Shown here: positions 23,691 through 36,970 of the stretch, one piece after another | Position numbering within the stretch: position 1 is the stretch's first letter | Layout of the letters: each line of letters opens with the position of its first letter | Source of the DNA: Combretum micranthum | Taxonomy: Eukaryota > Streptophyta > Magnoliopsida > Myrtales > Combretaceae | Assembly (NCBI GenBank): GCA_024138025.1 | Contig: JAMXBD010002779.1 | Location: forward strand, 62,001 to 126,000 | Reading direction: 5' to 3' | DNA: 64,000 bases | Notes under the pieces: generated by a model | The model's database searches: none | Seen by the model: the letters and a program-made list of their open reading frames with translations, nothing else | Told to the model about the DNA's origin: nothing | Position numbers and translations under genes: made by a program

Positions 23691-26380
23691 CTTCTTCCTC
23701 GGGTCGAGTCTTTTTCTTTGATTTTTATACGTTAAAAACTTACTTAAACTACTTCTAAGAGTTTATACATCATATATAAGGATATATAACAACTTTTAAC
23801 ACGTTTAAAAACATAAATATATAGATTTCGATTTTGTGAAAGTAAAACTAAGGTTTTGAAATTTTACCTCGTTGGAGCTCTTTGAGTGCAATCCGAAGCT
23901 TGTGTTTGTGGTTAATATGTTCCTAAGAATATTTTAAGTCGGTTACAAATCATATCTTCGAACGAAAATCCTTTAAACCAAGTCCACTTACCTTTGAGCT
24001 CGTTTTTGAGGGTTTTAAGCTTTGTTCTTCCTTTAATTCGAACTCAATTGTTTTGATCGATTTGTTTTCTGTTTTTGGTTGGCTTTGATTGTTCTTTGTG
24101 AGTGGATTCGTGCTGAGGATTTTGAGTAGTAGTGATATTTGTTTGTTTACTCTTTAAGACTATTAAATACACATATATATATAGAGGGAGTGAAGAGGAC
24201 TTCGGCTGCTACTTTCATCCGAATCTTCCTCCAAAATGATCTTCATTCAGCTATTGTTTTCCTTGCAATTAATGTAGACTTGAGCTGGCATTATCCCATT
24301 GGTTATTAGGTTGCTTTAGTTGAAGTATTTGGTGAATTATTGAACTCATTTCGACGCCTCCTTCTTCCTCCATTTTCCACCGAATGTTAGCAGCCCAAAG
24401 CATATATATATTAGTTTATGTATTTAATTTAATTTTGAGTTAATTATACGAGTTATACGGGTATGTATTAGCTAGTATTTGGAAGTTTTTGTACCAAAAA
24501 TATGGATATAAAGTTGTATAAAACACTTAGATTTCCAAACAATACAAATTTAGGTTATAAATATACGTAGTTAATTATTCGTATAATTTTATCTCCCGCG
24601 ATTTGGATTTCTTAAGCTCATCGGGTCAATTTTTGTTTCAGGCTCCGATAGCTTAAGAAAACTCGGTTTAGAACAATAGCGTGATCCGATTATTTATTTG
24701 AAGTTCAGATTTGAGTTATTCATCAGTTTATATTTTCGTTAGTATTTAAAATCTTAACGGTTTATTTTTGGATCATCGTTTTCTAGTTATAAGCGTATAT
24801 GATCATTTATACAGTATTGAGCTTAATTATTCATAAATCAAACTATATATATGTCTAGTTTTAATACTGAACATAAATTCTTATTAGTAGCTTTTAAATT
24901 TAACTAGGAATCTTAAAATTTGGGTTTAAGTCTAAATATAAATTCATTACTACTCGTTATTCTAGTCTTGAATCATTATCGAGATCAAAACAATCATTTA
25001 ATCTTTATATTCACATTTTCTATTTAAATCTATTAGTATACTAGGTTTTCGGGTCTTAGATTTTAGATCATATCTCGAATTAGTTATCCAGATACAAGAT
25101 CCCGTTTTTGGTATTAATTAGGTTAAAGAATTTCTTTATTTGATTCCTAAATCTTCCATCTATCCAAAAATCTAAATGTTATCCTAATATTAGACTTCAA
25201 TCAGAATCTAAATCCATTATCTAATTTATACTATCTATTATAAAATCGGATACTAAGGTGAAAATTCCGGGGTTTACAGAAGTATTCAGAAAAAAGGTGA
25301 CTAAGGTTGATATCACATGCTAAAAATGCTAAGGCAAGCACTATCCAAAGTCATGCCCCTAATTGCAAAACAAGTGCTACTTCTGCAGGAGCCCAAACCA
25401 TAGAATTTTCAAATGTCCTAAGAAGAACACCACTGTCTACTACATGTGTAAGTAACCTAGACACTTCGCAAACGAATGTCCGAAGAGGAAGAATACACTA
25501 GCAAGGCCGTCCAACTCATTTAGAGGATCCACACCTATCAAAGTTAGCAATGGCAATGGGAACCGCATCGGCACTTCGATGCATGGAGTGATGATTTATA
25601 ACCTGAAAGGCCAGTCGATGTGTGAAGAGATTGATGAAGAGGAGGAAGGGTGTGAGTTTGCTGCCTTGAAAGAAGACAGAAGCCATGACAATGGGCTAGT
25701 TGCAGGTTAGCCTAAAACCATAAGCTGTCATTTTTGTTGTTTATAACATCTTTATGAAATCAAAATCATAACATTAGAATTCCAAAATCTATGTAGAATA
25801 GAACTTAAGATAGCTAAGCAATGTAGTATGGAACAAATGTTTTAGCTAGTAAATGGTGTGTTCTGAACGCAGGAAACATACGAGTAGCTAGCAATACCGC
25901 TTATGCCCTATTTGACACCAGAACCACGCACTCTTCATTACCCCTAGCCTTACTAAGAGGATTGGTTTACCTATAGTTACCAATGCTACTAGCTTCAAAA
26001 TAAAGACAGCCACAGTAGCATCGTGATGACTTGAGAGATGTTAAAAGAATGTTCTTTATAAATAGAAGGACACCTTACAGGAATTGACTTGATATTATTG
26101 GAGATGAACAAGTATAAAGTGATTCTAGGCATGAGTTGGTTGATCCCGCCAGAGCTAAGATAAATTGTCGAGGACAGAAGGTGAGTTTTATGGATCAGGA
26201 TAGGAAGGAAGTAGAGTTTGAAAGAGAATCCACCATTGTAAGAAAGCAAGGATTAAGTTTGCTTGACTTAGTGATATATGAGGAAATGAAGGAAGGAGAC
26301 GATAGCTAAATAAACGCCATGGACGAAGAAAGAAAAAAGCTGATAGTGAAGGATATGTTATATAATTTATTGAGTATTGT

Positions 26381-27440
26381 ATGATTCTTCAAGAAACTCA
26401 CTAGAGATTGATGAGGAATCTTTGTACTAATCCACATCCACACCAATTCATCCTTTGTAATCTTTATGAGAAGAGAGTGTCCTTGTGAGTTTCCAATAAC
26501 ATTCAAGTGTTATACCTTTTCATTTCCCAAAAGAACTTGAGAAAGAAGATGGGAAACCATTGTTCGTGCTTGTTGTAAAGACTTCTACTGTTGTAATTCG
26601 AAAGGGGCTTTCTTCTATCACTTCTTCTATGCCTATTTCATTTTTGTCTCTACATATTATTTATGTTTACTGTTTTTTCACCATGTGTTAGTACTAAATC
26701 AAGGCTTTAAACATGATACTCTTATGAACATGCACTTGAACTTGTTAAATTCCTAATAATTATCAATTTTTAGTGAGTTGAATTAATAAAATCTAAGGTT
26801 GGTGTAGTGCACGGCACTAACGTATGACAGATTTCAGTAGAATATGTTGAAAGACAATTCTATTCACTAGAGCAACTTACTCTTGATAATAGAGATGTTA
26901 TTAGGAAAGTTGTTGCATTTTCATGGAATCCAATACAATGTTATAATGTTAATTTAGTCTTAATTAGCTGTTAAATTATAAGAGACTCTAATAGACATAA
27001 TTAAGATTAGGAGTAAGTAATTCTGAGAAGAATGCTTACAAATTAACAATTTCCTGCAGATAATGATTATTAAGATAAAATCTACTAATAACTCATGCAA
27101 TGTGGAGAAGCAAGTCTAATTGTTAACTGTGATATTGTGAATTATTTTGTAGTCAATGTGTTGGTTGTAATTCATTTATGGATTAGTGTGATTTAGTTAG
27201 TAAACTTAGAGTCTTAATACTTTATTACCCACTAAATTGATTTGCTAGAGAATAGGGAAAATATTTAGTAATAGTGTTTGCAACTTTCCTTATGGAGATG
27301 ACCCTATACTTTGTCTTATGCTATAAAACGATAGGTGTACTTACCTATCAAAACTAAGTCAAGAATAGGATTATTGGTTATAAGTTATTAAAATTCTGGA
27401 GCCACAAAAGAGGCCATCAACTACCATAAAAAAACTAGAA
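26381..27440. other. no gene; retroelement-derived AT-rich sequence
   Basis: I see no gene. A stretch near 27275-27355 (CTTTCCTTATGGAGATGACC, then TATAAAACGATAGGTGTACT) resembles untranslated sequence common near the ends of plant Ty3/gypsy elements of the Tat/Athila type. This is recognised by eye only, with low confidence. Confidence 0.35.
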
Positions 27441-28575
27441 ATTTTTTAGAGAGATTTTATCTAACATCCTTTTTCTATTGATAACACTTATATATGCATC
27501 ATCAGATAATCCTTGAGTGAAATTGGACTTTATGGTCCACTAAAATTCAAGTGTGTTAATTTACCAATTTCTATAATGGCAAATTTTGATCAATTGCCAT
27601 AGTTGGTTTTTTTTTTTTTATTACTACTTCAAGGGTCTTTTAGTGAAGATCCATTTTTCTCTTCAAACATGTTTCCTATAAGTGTCATAATGTGATTTTG
27701 GTGTAAACTCAAGTAGTATGGGTCTCAATAATTTCACCTACCTTCACAATGCCATTTCCACCAAACGTTGAAAGTTTTAAGAAATTATAGAGAACAGGTG
27801 CTAGGATTCCATGTTTACCTTATGAAAACATTTTTTTTTCATGGAAAAAATGATCATATTTGCATCACCAATAACACTAGGGAGAAATTAGATGTTCATG
27901 GTTCATAGGAATTCATGAGTACATATTTACCATTTTTGGATAACAATGACCTTTTCGATAAGTCATATGCCATGGATTTTGTACTTTCGATGTTATTTAA
28001 TGAATCAGATTTTTTTTTCTTTAAAGTTTTTTAGTATAAATGTCAAAATGTGATTTTGGTAAAAAAATTATGCATTCTAGGTCTTGAAAAATTCACATGC
28101 ATTAGTTTCTTGATTTCCACTGAAAGTCATACGTTTTGAAAAATTATAGAAAATGGATTATGGGTTTTCGTGTTCACTATATGAAAATTCCTTTTTCTTT
28201 TGATAGTAGTCTTATGCACATCATCAAATAATATTAAAGAGAAATTTGATGTTCATGGTCCATTAAAATTTACAAGTGTTAGTTTTTCAATTTTTACTAA
28301 AAATGGAAGACTTTGGCAAGCTATATGACAAGGTTTTCAAGTTTCTACTGTTACTCGATGAAATCTTTTTTTTCTTAACCTTTTCTATCGTAAGTGCCAT
28401 AATGTGATTTTGGTGCAAAATTATATATTCTAAATCTTAAAAAGTTCATCTGCCTTGATTTTTTTTATTTTCACCAAAATTTAACGATTTTTTAAAAAAT
28501 AGATAATGGATATAGGTTTCCATGTTCACCCAATGAAAAAACATTTTAATTTTTCCCATGGATAGCAGTCATATA
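27440..28575. repeat. satellite-like tandem array, ~356-bp unit, about three copies
   Basis: The motif TAAGTGYCATAATGTGATTTT occurs at about 27680, 28037 and 28392; the TGTGATTTTGG core starts at 27691, 28049 and 28403, a spacing of 358 and 354 bp. A second landmark, TGCATCATCA/TGCATCACCA/CACATCATCA, recurs at 27496, 27862 and 28216. GATAGTAGTC at 28202 returns as GATAGCAGTC at 28561. Each unit also contains GGTCCATTAAAATT-like and TTTCACC-like stretches. The fourth unit is cut short by the hAT-like element. Units are quite diverged and no coding frame persists. Confidence 0.75.
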
Positions 28576-28609
28576 TGGAGCTGCAAACGAACCAAATCAA
28601 GGTTGTACA

Positions 28610-31600
28610 TGTAAACCCCTCAATTTCTAAGGTAAAGTTGGAATAAACTCTAACCCTAGTCAAACCGAAATTTGAAAAGTCAACTATGATCAAGATAATC
28701 TAGCAGTTTCAAATCCAGCAATCTCATGCTCAAAACTTGAGAATAGCAGAAATAATTAAATGATGGATTATAGTTCGAAATAATATAAGATAGCTTAAAA
28801 AGATCATAGTTGTCAAAATTCGATTCGTTTTGAACCCGAACGGGATCAGTTTTCAAAAAGCGTGCCTCGGCATCCAGAATAATAAAAATATTCTGATAAC
28901 ATCAAAAGACTCGTAATTATATAAGGATTTCAAAAATATCAGTTTTGTAATTTTTCGGTAACTGAAAATACCAGTTATAGCTCGTTTATGCGTATTTCCT
29001 TTACTACCAATATTTTAATTGTCTAGTCTATTATTCACAGTACTATTTCTACTATTAATTACTATTTCACTATCTCTACTTTTATTAAACCTATTCTTAC
29101 ACTCTATCATACCTATCTCTTACAATTTACATTTCCTAGACAACTTTATTTGCATCATACCTTACAAATTATTACTTTTCATCACAAAAATACAAAATTT
29201 AATCAAAACTCTCCCTTTCTTCCTCTACATACCGTCGGCCCCCCTCTCTTTCCAATATTCTTTTTTCTTTTTCAATTTATTTTATTACATCTAATTTTCA
29301 CCCCAAAACTCTATAATACCTCTTCCCTCCTTCACACTTTACACATACTTCTCAAACCTTAATAAAACTCTACTAAATATTCCTCTCAAACACTCTCTAC
29401 CATTAACCACTCTTCAAGAAAACAAAATAATAATCACATTACTCATTTGTCTTTTCAAATTCTCAATTAAACCTCAGGTAAAATTCCTACCAATATTTCT
29501 TTACCATGTTATATAACTTAACATGACCATGATATATGTTTCCTAAAAATATAAGTGTTATGGAAGCAACATTATGTTCATGTTTTGTTCTTGTTCATGA
29601 ATAAATCTCATTTTATTATTATACTGTTTTACTATTATTGTTATTGTATTATGTTGATATTATTATTCTAATCTAACTCCTATATGTTAATAAATATATT
29701 TGTGTATATATATTTCATTGAGCACATTTGTTTATTTATACATTGCAATTTATTTATTTACTTATTTCATACTATTAACTTAAGACTAGTCTTTCTAGTC
29801 TTAGACTTTTTACTATCAAGTCAAAATGATTTGCTTTTCTTTCTTTTCTTTTTAGGATTAATCCAAAATCTAAATCCAGAGAGCCTTGACATAAATCTAA
29901 GACTCCCATGATTTTCCTTATTTCATTTTCTTGCTTTTCTTTACGGGACTAGTCCATTCTTAATCCGAGAAGCATTGATTTAAGCTAAAACTTCACAATA
30001 CTTGACCTTCACTTATTTGCTTATTTAATTTCTTATGCCTATTATTTTTCTATGCGAGTTATTTTATAACTATATGTTCATATTCATGTATGGCCATAAT
30101 GTTGTTATCCTAATATGATTTCATGAAAGTAAGAGAAGTTATTTTCTTTAAATAAAAATTTAACTAAATTTCCAATAAATATGATTTTGTCACTTAGTAA
30201 AAGAAATTCCCATTTAAAACTTAGGATGATAAGGTTATACAAAATATTCAAGACAACAAAATAATTTTTTTTTCCCTTGCGCATAGAATAAGATTAGATT
30301 CCTAGGAAAAAGAAAGGTGATTTTTGAAACACCTAGGAAATTTTTCATTAAAAACTTAGGATTATGTTTCAATAAAATTCTATTTAAAATTTAGACAAGC
30401 TCATCACAAATTTTTAGTAATGCTATTATGATAGATTTCTTCGAGATTTGACATAGTAGTTTCATTACACACTCTCTTTTCAAGCTACTAAAATAAAATT
30501 TATTTTTAAACCTTAATATTGATAATTCCTTACTATCCAAATTTTTCTTAAAACTTATTTATAAGGTTTAAACTAACACTTTAACAAATACTAAGAACAA
30601 TACAAGCTTTTCAAATCAAGCTAAAACTCAACTCGCTAGATAAGAGTTCATTTAAGAGATAAAGTTTATAGATAACTTAAAGAACCAAAGTTTCGAATAT
30701 AAAACTATTTTTCAAAAAAAAAATTAAAAAACATAATGATACGGAAAGCATTCAATTGTAGTAACTTATGAATTTTTGTTTTCTTTACAAAAAGATTCTT
30801 GTGAACTTTAACTTTTCAAATTTATAAAACAAATTATTTTATGATCGTTAATGGGACAATACCACTATAATCATGCATATGATACGAGCCTAAATATTTA
30901 TTTAAAAAGGTCTTTCAACCATATAAATATTTATGTACTTGATATAGTAGTTTTAGGTTAAGTAAAGCTTGGAAAATTATGTTTTTAAAGGCTGGGATTT
31001 TCGTATGGAATCTATACCAACTCATTTTCAAACCCAAATGGCTTTTAATGATAAACCTTAGAAATAGATAGACCTTTTCAACTAGGTAGAAATTAATATA
31101 TAATATGCAAAATTCCGAGTTAAAATGAGCAAATTATGGCCCTTTTAAGTTGGAATTTCTCCTATCTGAATTTTTACGCAAATACTACAATAGAATTAGA
31201 AAGTTCAAGTAGAACTCCCACGAAATACTAAATCCAATTATTTCTTTCGTTTAGGTAACAAAGATTTAGAGGATCCATATTCGAATGATTATTACGAGTA
31301 AAGAATTTTGGTAAGGATGGCCGAGTAAGTTTATCTCCTATTTTTACGTACTTATTTGTGCTTGTAGCTAGAGGTATTAGAAGTAGGAAAAGATGAAAAT
31401 GAATTATGCATGATAATATTGGATCAAAATATACTAAGCATGATTCGTGTTTTATTTCATGATGGAGTGTCTGCAAATTCTATGATCTCCTTTAAATTAC
31501 CTTAATCACATATTAAAAGTTATATTAATTGATTCATACATATCATGTAATGAGTTGCATTACATTAGCTACTATGCTCGATGGGATAAGAGTATAGTAG

Positions 31601-32344
31601 TGGGGTTCGCAAGAACCCGCAAGTCTGCAAGATGGGCGAATAGGAGCCCGAAAGAACTATTTCATGATAGAGCAAGTAGGAGTCTAAAATAAACTACATA
31701 ATCGGATTTCAAAGATAGGTTTTAAAGAGTCCAAAACACTTAACCCCGAATGGAGGGGCAAACCCATTCAAACATATGATTTCTAGTAGATCATATGTAT
31801 TGCTTGTTCACTTGCTTCATGCATTTCATATGCTTGTTTAATAACTTGTTTTAATTTATTGATACAAGTATGTTAATCCAAGAATATTCTCACTAAGCCA
31901 ATTGAGTTTACACCCAAATCCAGGACCAATATCTCTTTTACCCGAGGACTCCATATATCTAGGTGGAATTATGTTTTGGGATGCTTTTGGAGGAAATCCT
32001 TTTGAAGATCTTAGAATAGATTTCCCTTAACATCTTTTGGTTCTACTATTGTTTCTTTTGTGTAAGTCTAAGATTATATTATGATCTTTGGAGATTTATC
32101 GAAGGATTGCCCTAAGATGATGTAAGAATCATATTCCTATAATTTTGTAATTAAATATTTATCTAGATTCTTGTATGCTATATTTACTATCTCAAACTAC
32201 GCATCCTACCGGTATCTCCTATTGTTGTGATAGACGCCTTACATATGGTGTTGAAGCTTTCACATGACTTCGAGAAGTCATTCTTAAGCTTTAATATCGT
32301 ATGTGGCGGACTACCACGTCTAGGGTACCATTTGGGGCATGATA
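28610..32344 (+). mobile_element. family B solo LTR, plus strand
   Basis: 3735 bp, starting TGTAAACCCCTCAATT and ending TTTGGGGCATGATA (terminal CA mutated to TA). It is flanked by a perfect 5-bp target duplication GTACA (28605-28609 and 32345-32349). Its TATA box (CTATAATACC) is at 29311-29320. Blocks such as GACTAGTCTTTCTAGTCTTA near 29785 are shared, in order, with the neighbouring LTR at 32425-36970. There is no internal region. It is inserted in the hAT-like element close to its left end. Confidence 0.92.
29311..29320 (+). promoter_or_regulatory. LTR core promoter TATA box
   Basis: CTATAATACC followed by TCTTCCCTCCTTCACAC, about 0.7 kb into the LTR. It matches the promoter form in sister copies. 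Confidence 0.55.
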
Positions 32345-32424
32345 GTACAAAATTGAGCTCGAATTCGAGTTCGACTTAAAATTCCAAAGCTCGAGTTTGA
32401 TTCAAGTTCGATCGAGCTCAATGT

Positions 32425-35400
32425 TGTAAACCCCTGAATTTTTCATAATTCTTAGAAAATAATCCTAAAGTTAATACCAAAACCATGACCCTGAAAACCG
32501 ACCTAAGTTAAAACCAAATTTTAAATAAGATCGAATACAAAAATTCTTAATCTTGAGAAAAAGAGAACCCTTAAAACAAAATGAAAAATCCAACAATCAT
32601 TTGATCCAACATCCGTATGCCAACCAAATCATCTATATCTAAATAACACCCGACGACAAAATACTAAAACCTTAAACCTTTCGGTGAATTTGAGAATCAA
32701 AATTTTTAATTACCATCAAAAGTAAAAAAGAGTTAACCCATAACCCTAGACTCGGTTAAACAATCTCGAGAACTGAAAAATATTAAATAAATCATAAAAA
32801 ATAAAGTAAAATGTAAATTTTGAACCAAAAATATAACACGATGAAAAATCCCAAAATTTTATGATCTTACGAATAAATAAAAAGCCGAAAATCAAATCGA
32901 AACCTTAAAGTCAACTTAGAGTAATAACAAACTCTAGTGAATTTAGATCTAGCAATCCCGCACTCTAAACCCTTAAACAATAAAATTAAGTTAATAATAG
33001 GTTATAGTCTGTAATAATATAGCGAACCTTAATAATATAAGATAATATCAAATTCGTCGAAATTTAGTTTGTTTCGGACTCGAACGGGAACAGATTTCAA
33101 AAAATGTGTCCCATGCATTGAACAATAAAAATATTATGATAATACCGTTAGACTCGTAATAATATGAGGATTCCAAAAATATCAGTTTTAGAATTTTGTG
33201 AAACCTAAAAACATAAGATATAGCCCTTTACATGTATTTTTATTACTACCAATAATTTATCTGTCTAGTCTATTATTCATTGTACTATTTCTACTATATA
33301 TTACTATTCATCTATCTCTACTTTTTCTTACCACCTACTTCTTTCAACCTATATATCTATTTCTTACATTTACTTTTCCAATATTACTTTTTACTTAACT
33401 TATCTTATATTTTTCTTCTAAAATTAATTTTTAATTACTCTTCTTCTTCATGCCAACAATTTTATGTTTTTTCATTTATTTAAATAACTAAAATTTCCCT
33501 CTAACTTTATCTATAAATACCCCTTCCCTCCTTCACTTCTTACACACTTTTCTTTTATCATAACAAAACTCTACCAAAATCATTTCCCAACTTCTCTCTC
33601 TAATTTTCCTCTCTAAAATTCTCTTTCCAACTCTTTCTTCTTTCCATAAAACTACCATCCACATATTACTTCTAAAGCCCCATTTCTTCTTTAATCAACA
33701 AATAATTTTAGGTCAAGACTCCTACATTCATCTTCATGTCATACAACTTAACATGACCATAGTGTATACTTCCTAAACCCATGGGTGTTATGGAAACAAC
33801 AATATATTCATATTTTGTTCTTGTTCATGCAGCAATTTTATTGTTATGTTGATATTATATTATGCTCTATTTATTGATTCTAATCCAACTTCTATATGTT
33901 ATTAAATATATTTATGTATATACATTTCTTAGAGCATATAAGCTTACTAATATAACATTATTTATGCCTATGCAATTTATTTATTTATTTCTTGTAATTT
34001 ATTTATTTATTTCATGTTATTATATTAAGACTAGTTTTTATAGTCTTAGACTTATCATCATCAAGTCAAACAATTTTTCTTCTTTCTTTTTGGACTTGTC
34101 CATAATCTATGTCCAAGGAGCCTTGAAATAAATCTAAGACTTCCATGATTTTCTTATTTGTTTTCTTATATTCTTAAAAGACTTGCCCATGTCTAAGTCC
34201 GGGAAGTCTTGATACAAGCTAAAACTTCCCTATACTTGCCTTTTATTATGTGCTTATTTTATTCCTATATCTTTCATCTTCCATATTAATTATTTTTGTC
34301 ATGTTACTTAATTATGAACTCATGTTCATATATGATCTTGTTGTTGTTGTCTTAATAAAAATAAGAGAAGTTTTTTATTTGATAAAGAGAATAAGTTAAG
34401 CTTACTATAAAAATATAATTTTATCACTTAGGAAAAGTTATATTAAAATTTAAAATTTTTGTTCCAATAAAATTTTTTTTCAAAAATTTTAGACAAGTTC
34501 GTCATCGATCTTAGTGTTGTTATTATGCAAGACTTTTTAATTCTTTACTCTCTTTTCAAATTACCAAAATAAAATTATTATTTAAAACATTAAGGTTGAT
34601 AATTCCTTGTTATATAAATTTTTCTTAAAAACTTATTTATAAGATTATCACCAACACGTTAACAAACACTAAGAACTAAACAACTTTACTAAGTCAAGTT
34701 TATAATCAATTCACTAAAAACCCACTTAGGAATAAATCGGTGTGCAACTTAAGGAACTAAGTTTTATGAAGTAAAAATCCATTTTCTTTTACAAAATTGA
34801 GGAAATACAAATAATAGGATTTTTCCAACAAAGGTCTATATATTGAAAAATTATGGATTTAGAAAAGAGTTATTATGAGAATAAGAATCTAAAACAAGCT
34901 ATTCCTTTAATGTTCCTAATAATCCAAAACTTAAAACGTTTTTATACAACTTATGATGATTTTTCCTCACAACCATATAAATGTTCATATTTCGAAATAT
35001 AATTAGTTAAAAGAAGTTTAGCATAAAAATAAAATATTCATGAACTCAAACTAAATATGGAAACATAAATTTCTTTAATTGAGTTTCACGTTTATAAATC
35101 TAAGAATTAGAATTTTGTTGAAAGAATAAAACTTTAAAAAATTCTTTTAAAGAAACTACACTTAGGTTTTTGTCACAAAACCATGTTATATAAAATAAAT
35201 TGCTAAGCAAGAATTTGTAAATAAATATAAGACCTTTAGAAAATACATATATTGAATTATGATTTTTCTTGTTAATCAAATCACATATTTATAAAATAGC
35301 AATTTAAATCATAAGTCAAAGAATGACGCTTCCCTAAACTCTATCTTTCGTATAAATTGTTTACAAATTTTATTTCTAACACAATATCACTAGATCATGC

Positions 35401-36970
35401 ATATAATATGAGTCTATGTATATATTAAAAGGATTTTCCACTATATATTATATTATATATATATTCATGTGTTTGCTATGGAGTTTTGGATGAAATAAAA
35501 TTAAGAAAAATTACAAATTGAGGCTAGAATTTTCGTGCTAGAGCTATACTAACCCGTTTTCGAACCTAAATGACTTCAAATGTAAAAAATAAACTTAGAA
35601 ATAGATAGATCTCTTCGACTAGGTAGAAAACAACATCTTATATGCGAAATTCTGAGTTAAAATGAGCAAATTATGGCCATTTTAAGTTGGAATTTCACGT
35701 AATCTGAATTTTGACGAAAATAACAAGATAGAATTAGAAAGTTTGAGTAGAACTTCTATGAAATATTCATCTCAGGTATTTATTTTTTCTAGATGACGAA
35801 GAATACGGGATTTTCCTTCTTGAGGATTATTACGACTAAGAAGATTACGATATGGACGAGTGAGTTTTCCTTCCTAATTTCATTACTTTGCTTGTACTTG
35901 TAGATAGTTGCACTAGATCTATAGATACAAGATAAAATGAATATGTATGGGGTATGGGTTTATATGTTTATGCATTTATGCATGTGTGACAATGGATGCT
36001 AAGCATATCGAAATCCACACATGATTGTTTAAGTATATTGTTAATATTACATGTCGTCTATGTATGTATGATGATTGTTTGATCACCCTTCAGTTTACCA
36101 TAATTATATTCGGCCTTTATATAAATTAAATGGATATGCGTTGCATCCATCGAGTCACATCATAAGGACTGCTACTTCTACGGGAGGAATTGGAATGGCT
36201 AGAGGTCAAGCTCATTCTTAGAGAACTAAAGCGTACCGGAGATACATCTTAAGGATGAGCCGTCTCAATCGATTGTTGAGAGCAAAGTGCTCGAGGACTA
36301 GCAATGAAGATGGCAAGGATCTCCATACCTAAATTCCCCAACCTTTGATACGGAGGGGTAAATCCATTCTATATATGGTTTCCGGATAACCATATATATT
36401 TGTGTAATCATTTGATTGTTGTATAACATGTATAGCATATGCGTGAAAATTAATGAGCTTGTCTGAAATCATGGTGAGAGTGAAAGGGAATAACTCACTA
36501 AGCTCGTTGTAAGCTTACACCCCCATGAGCTTTTGTTGAAACAGGTATGTTTGCGGTTATGATCAAGGATCGAAATATTAAGGAAATCGTTGGTGAATCT
36601 TTAAGCTCTTGTGGAAGAACTGGAACCATATGATGGATTTACCTTCATGTAATTTCTTTATGAGTTATATATGATATGTTAATATTTAGAGATTTCTAAA
36701 AAGTGTATTTGTATAGTTCTAAAGACATTAGCGAGGTTATGCTCTTAAGAATTGTAATTGACATTGCTTATGTTTTATGATATACATTCTTCTTACCTTA
36801 TTATTCAATTGTTATCAAAGTAAATTGCATTACTTCGTTGTGTTCCATCTGATATGTTGTACGCCTTGAGCATGATATGAAAGCCTTTGCGTGGCTAAGG
36901 AAGTCATTTCTAGGCTTTAATATTATATACAGCAAACTGTCACGTTTAGAATACCCCTCAGGGCATGACA
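32425..36970 (+). mobile_element. family B solo LTR, plus strand, long copy
   Basis: 4546 bp, starting TGTAAACCCCTGAATT and ending CCCTCAGGGCATGACA. Flanks AATGT and ATATA are not a clean duplication (AATGT versus AATAT if the end is one base shorter). It shares the TATA region, the TAAGACTAGTTTTTATAGTC block and the GCAAATTATGGCC block with the copy at 28610, but is about 0.8 kb longer. It is inserted only 75 bp from that copy, in the same orientation and in the same hAT-like element. It is not the partner LTR of that copy, which has its own target duplication. Confidence 0.85.
33511..33520 (+). promoter_or_regulatory. LTR core promoter TATA box
   Basis: CTATAAATACCCCTTCCCTC, about 1.09 kb into the LTR. 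This is the best conserved form of the family B promoter in the window. Confidence 0.6.

Larger units (their letters stand above)
21854..25278 (-). mobile_element. family A solo LTR, minus strand
   Basis: 3425 bp, starting TGTCACGCCCCGAGGGTACC and ending CCGGGGTTTACA. It is flanked by a perfect 5-bp target duplication GAAGT (21849-21853 and 25279-25283). It aligns with the 5' LTR at 2208-6170 but differs by a GC-rich segment at 23395-23690. It splits the gag of the plus-strand element between the Ser/Lys-rich linker and the zinc-knuckle region. This copy shows that the family A LTR ends with TGTAAACCCCGG on its own 5' side. Confidence 0.93.
17283..26380 (+). mobile_element. dead plus-strand Ty3/gypsy gag-protease region, split by two solo LTRs
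   Basis: Four pieces of one element remain after removing the insertions. 17283-17426 is a gag N-terminus (MSDRQENLSS...). 21167-21853 carries a PQNAQ/Pro-rich linker, then FDGALKKPDEAEHWLAQVER, the start of the gag domain. 25279-25711 is the nucleocapsid with CCHC-like knuckles: a degenerate CYFCRSPNHRIFKC and a later CK..RHFANECP. 25870-26380 is protease-like (ALFDTRTTHS in place of the usual D-T/S-G active site, and an ILGMSWL-like segment). Many stops and frame changes interrupt it, including just after the first gag codons. No reverse transcriptase or integrase is recognisable downstream. It was the target of the two family A/B solo LTR insertions, which are therefore younger. Confidence 0.75.

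Noticed and set aside
29019..29362. Hydrophobic Leu/Ile/Phe-rich frames suggesting membrane proteins
   Set aside because: They come from T-rich sequence in the transcribed part of an LTR; the matching LTR has similar chance frames at 33198-33483 with unrelated sequence.
28610..36970. The two neighbouring plus LTRs as 5' and 3' LTRs of one element
   Set aside because: The first has its own perfect GTACA duplication and the 75-80 bp between them is hAT-like sequence, not an internal retrotransposon region.
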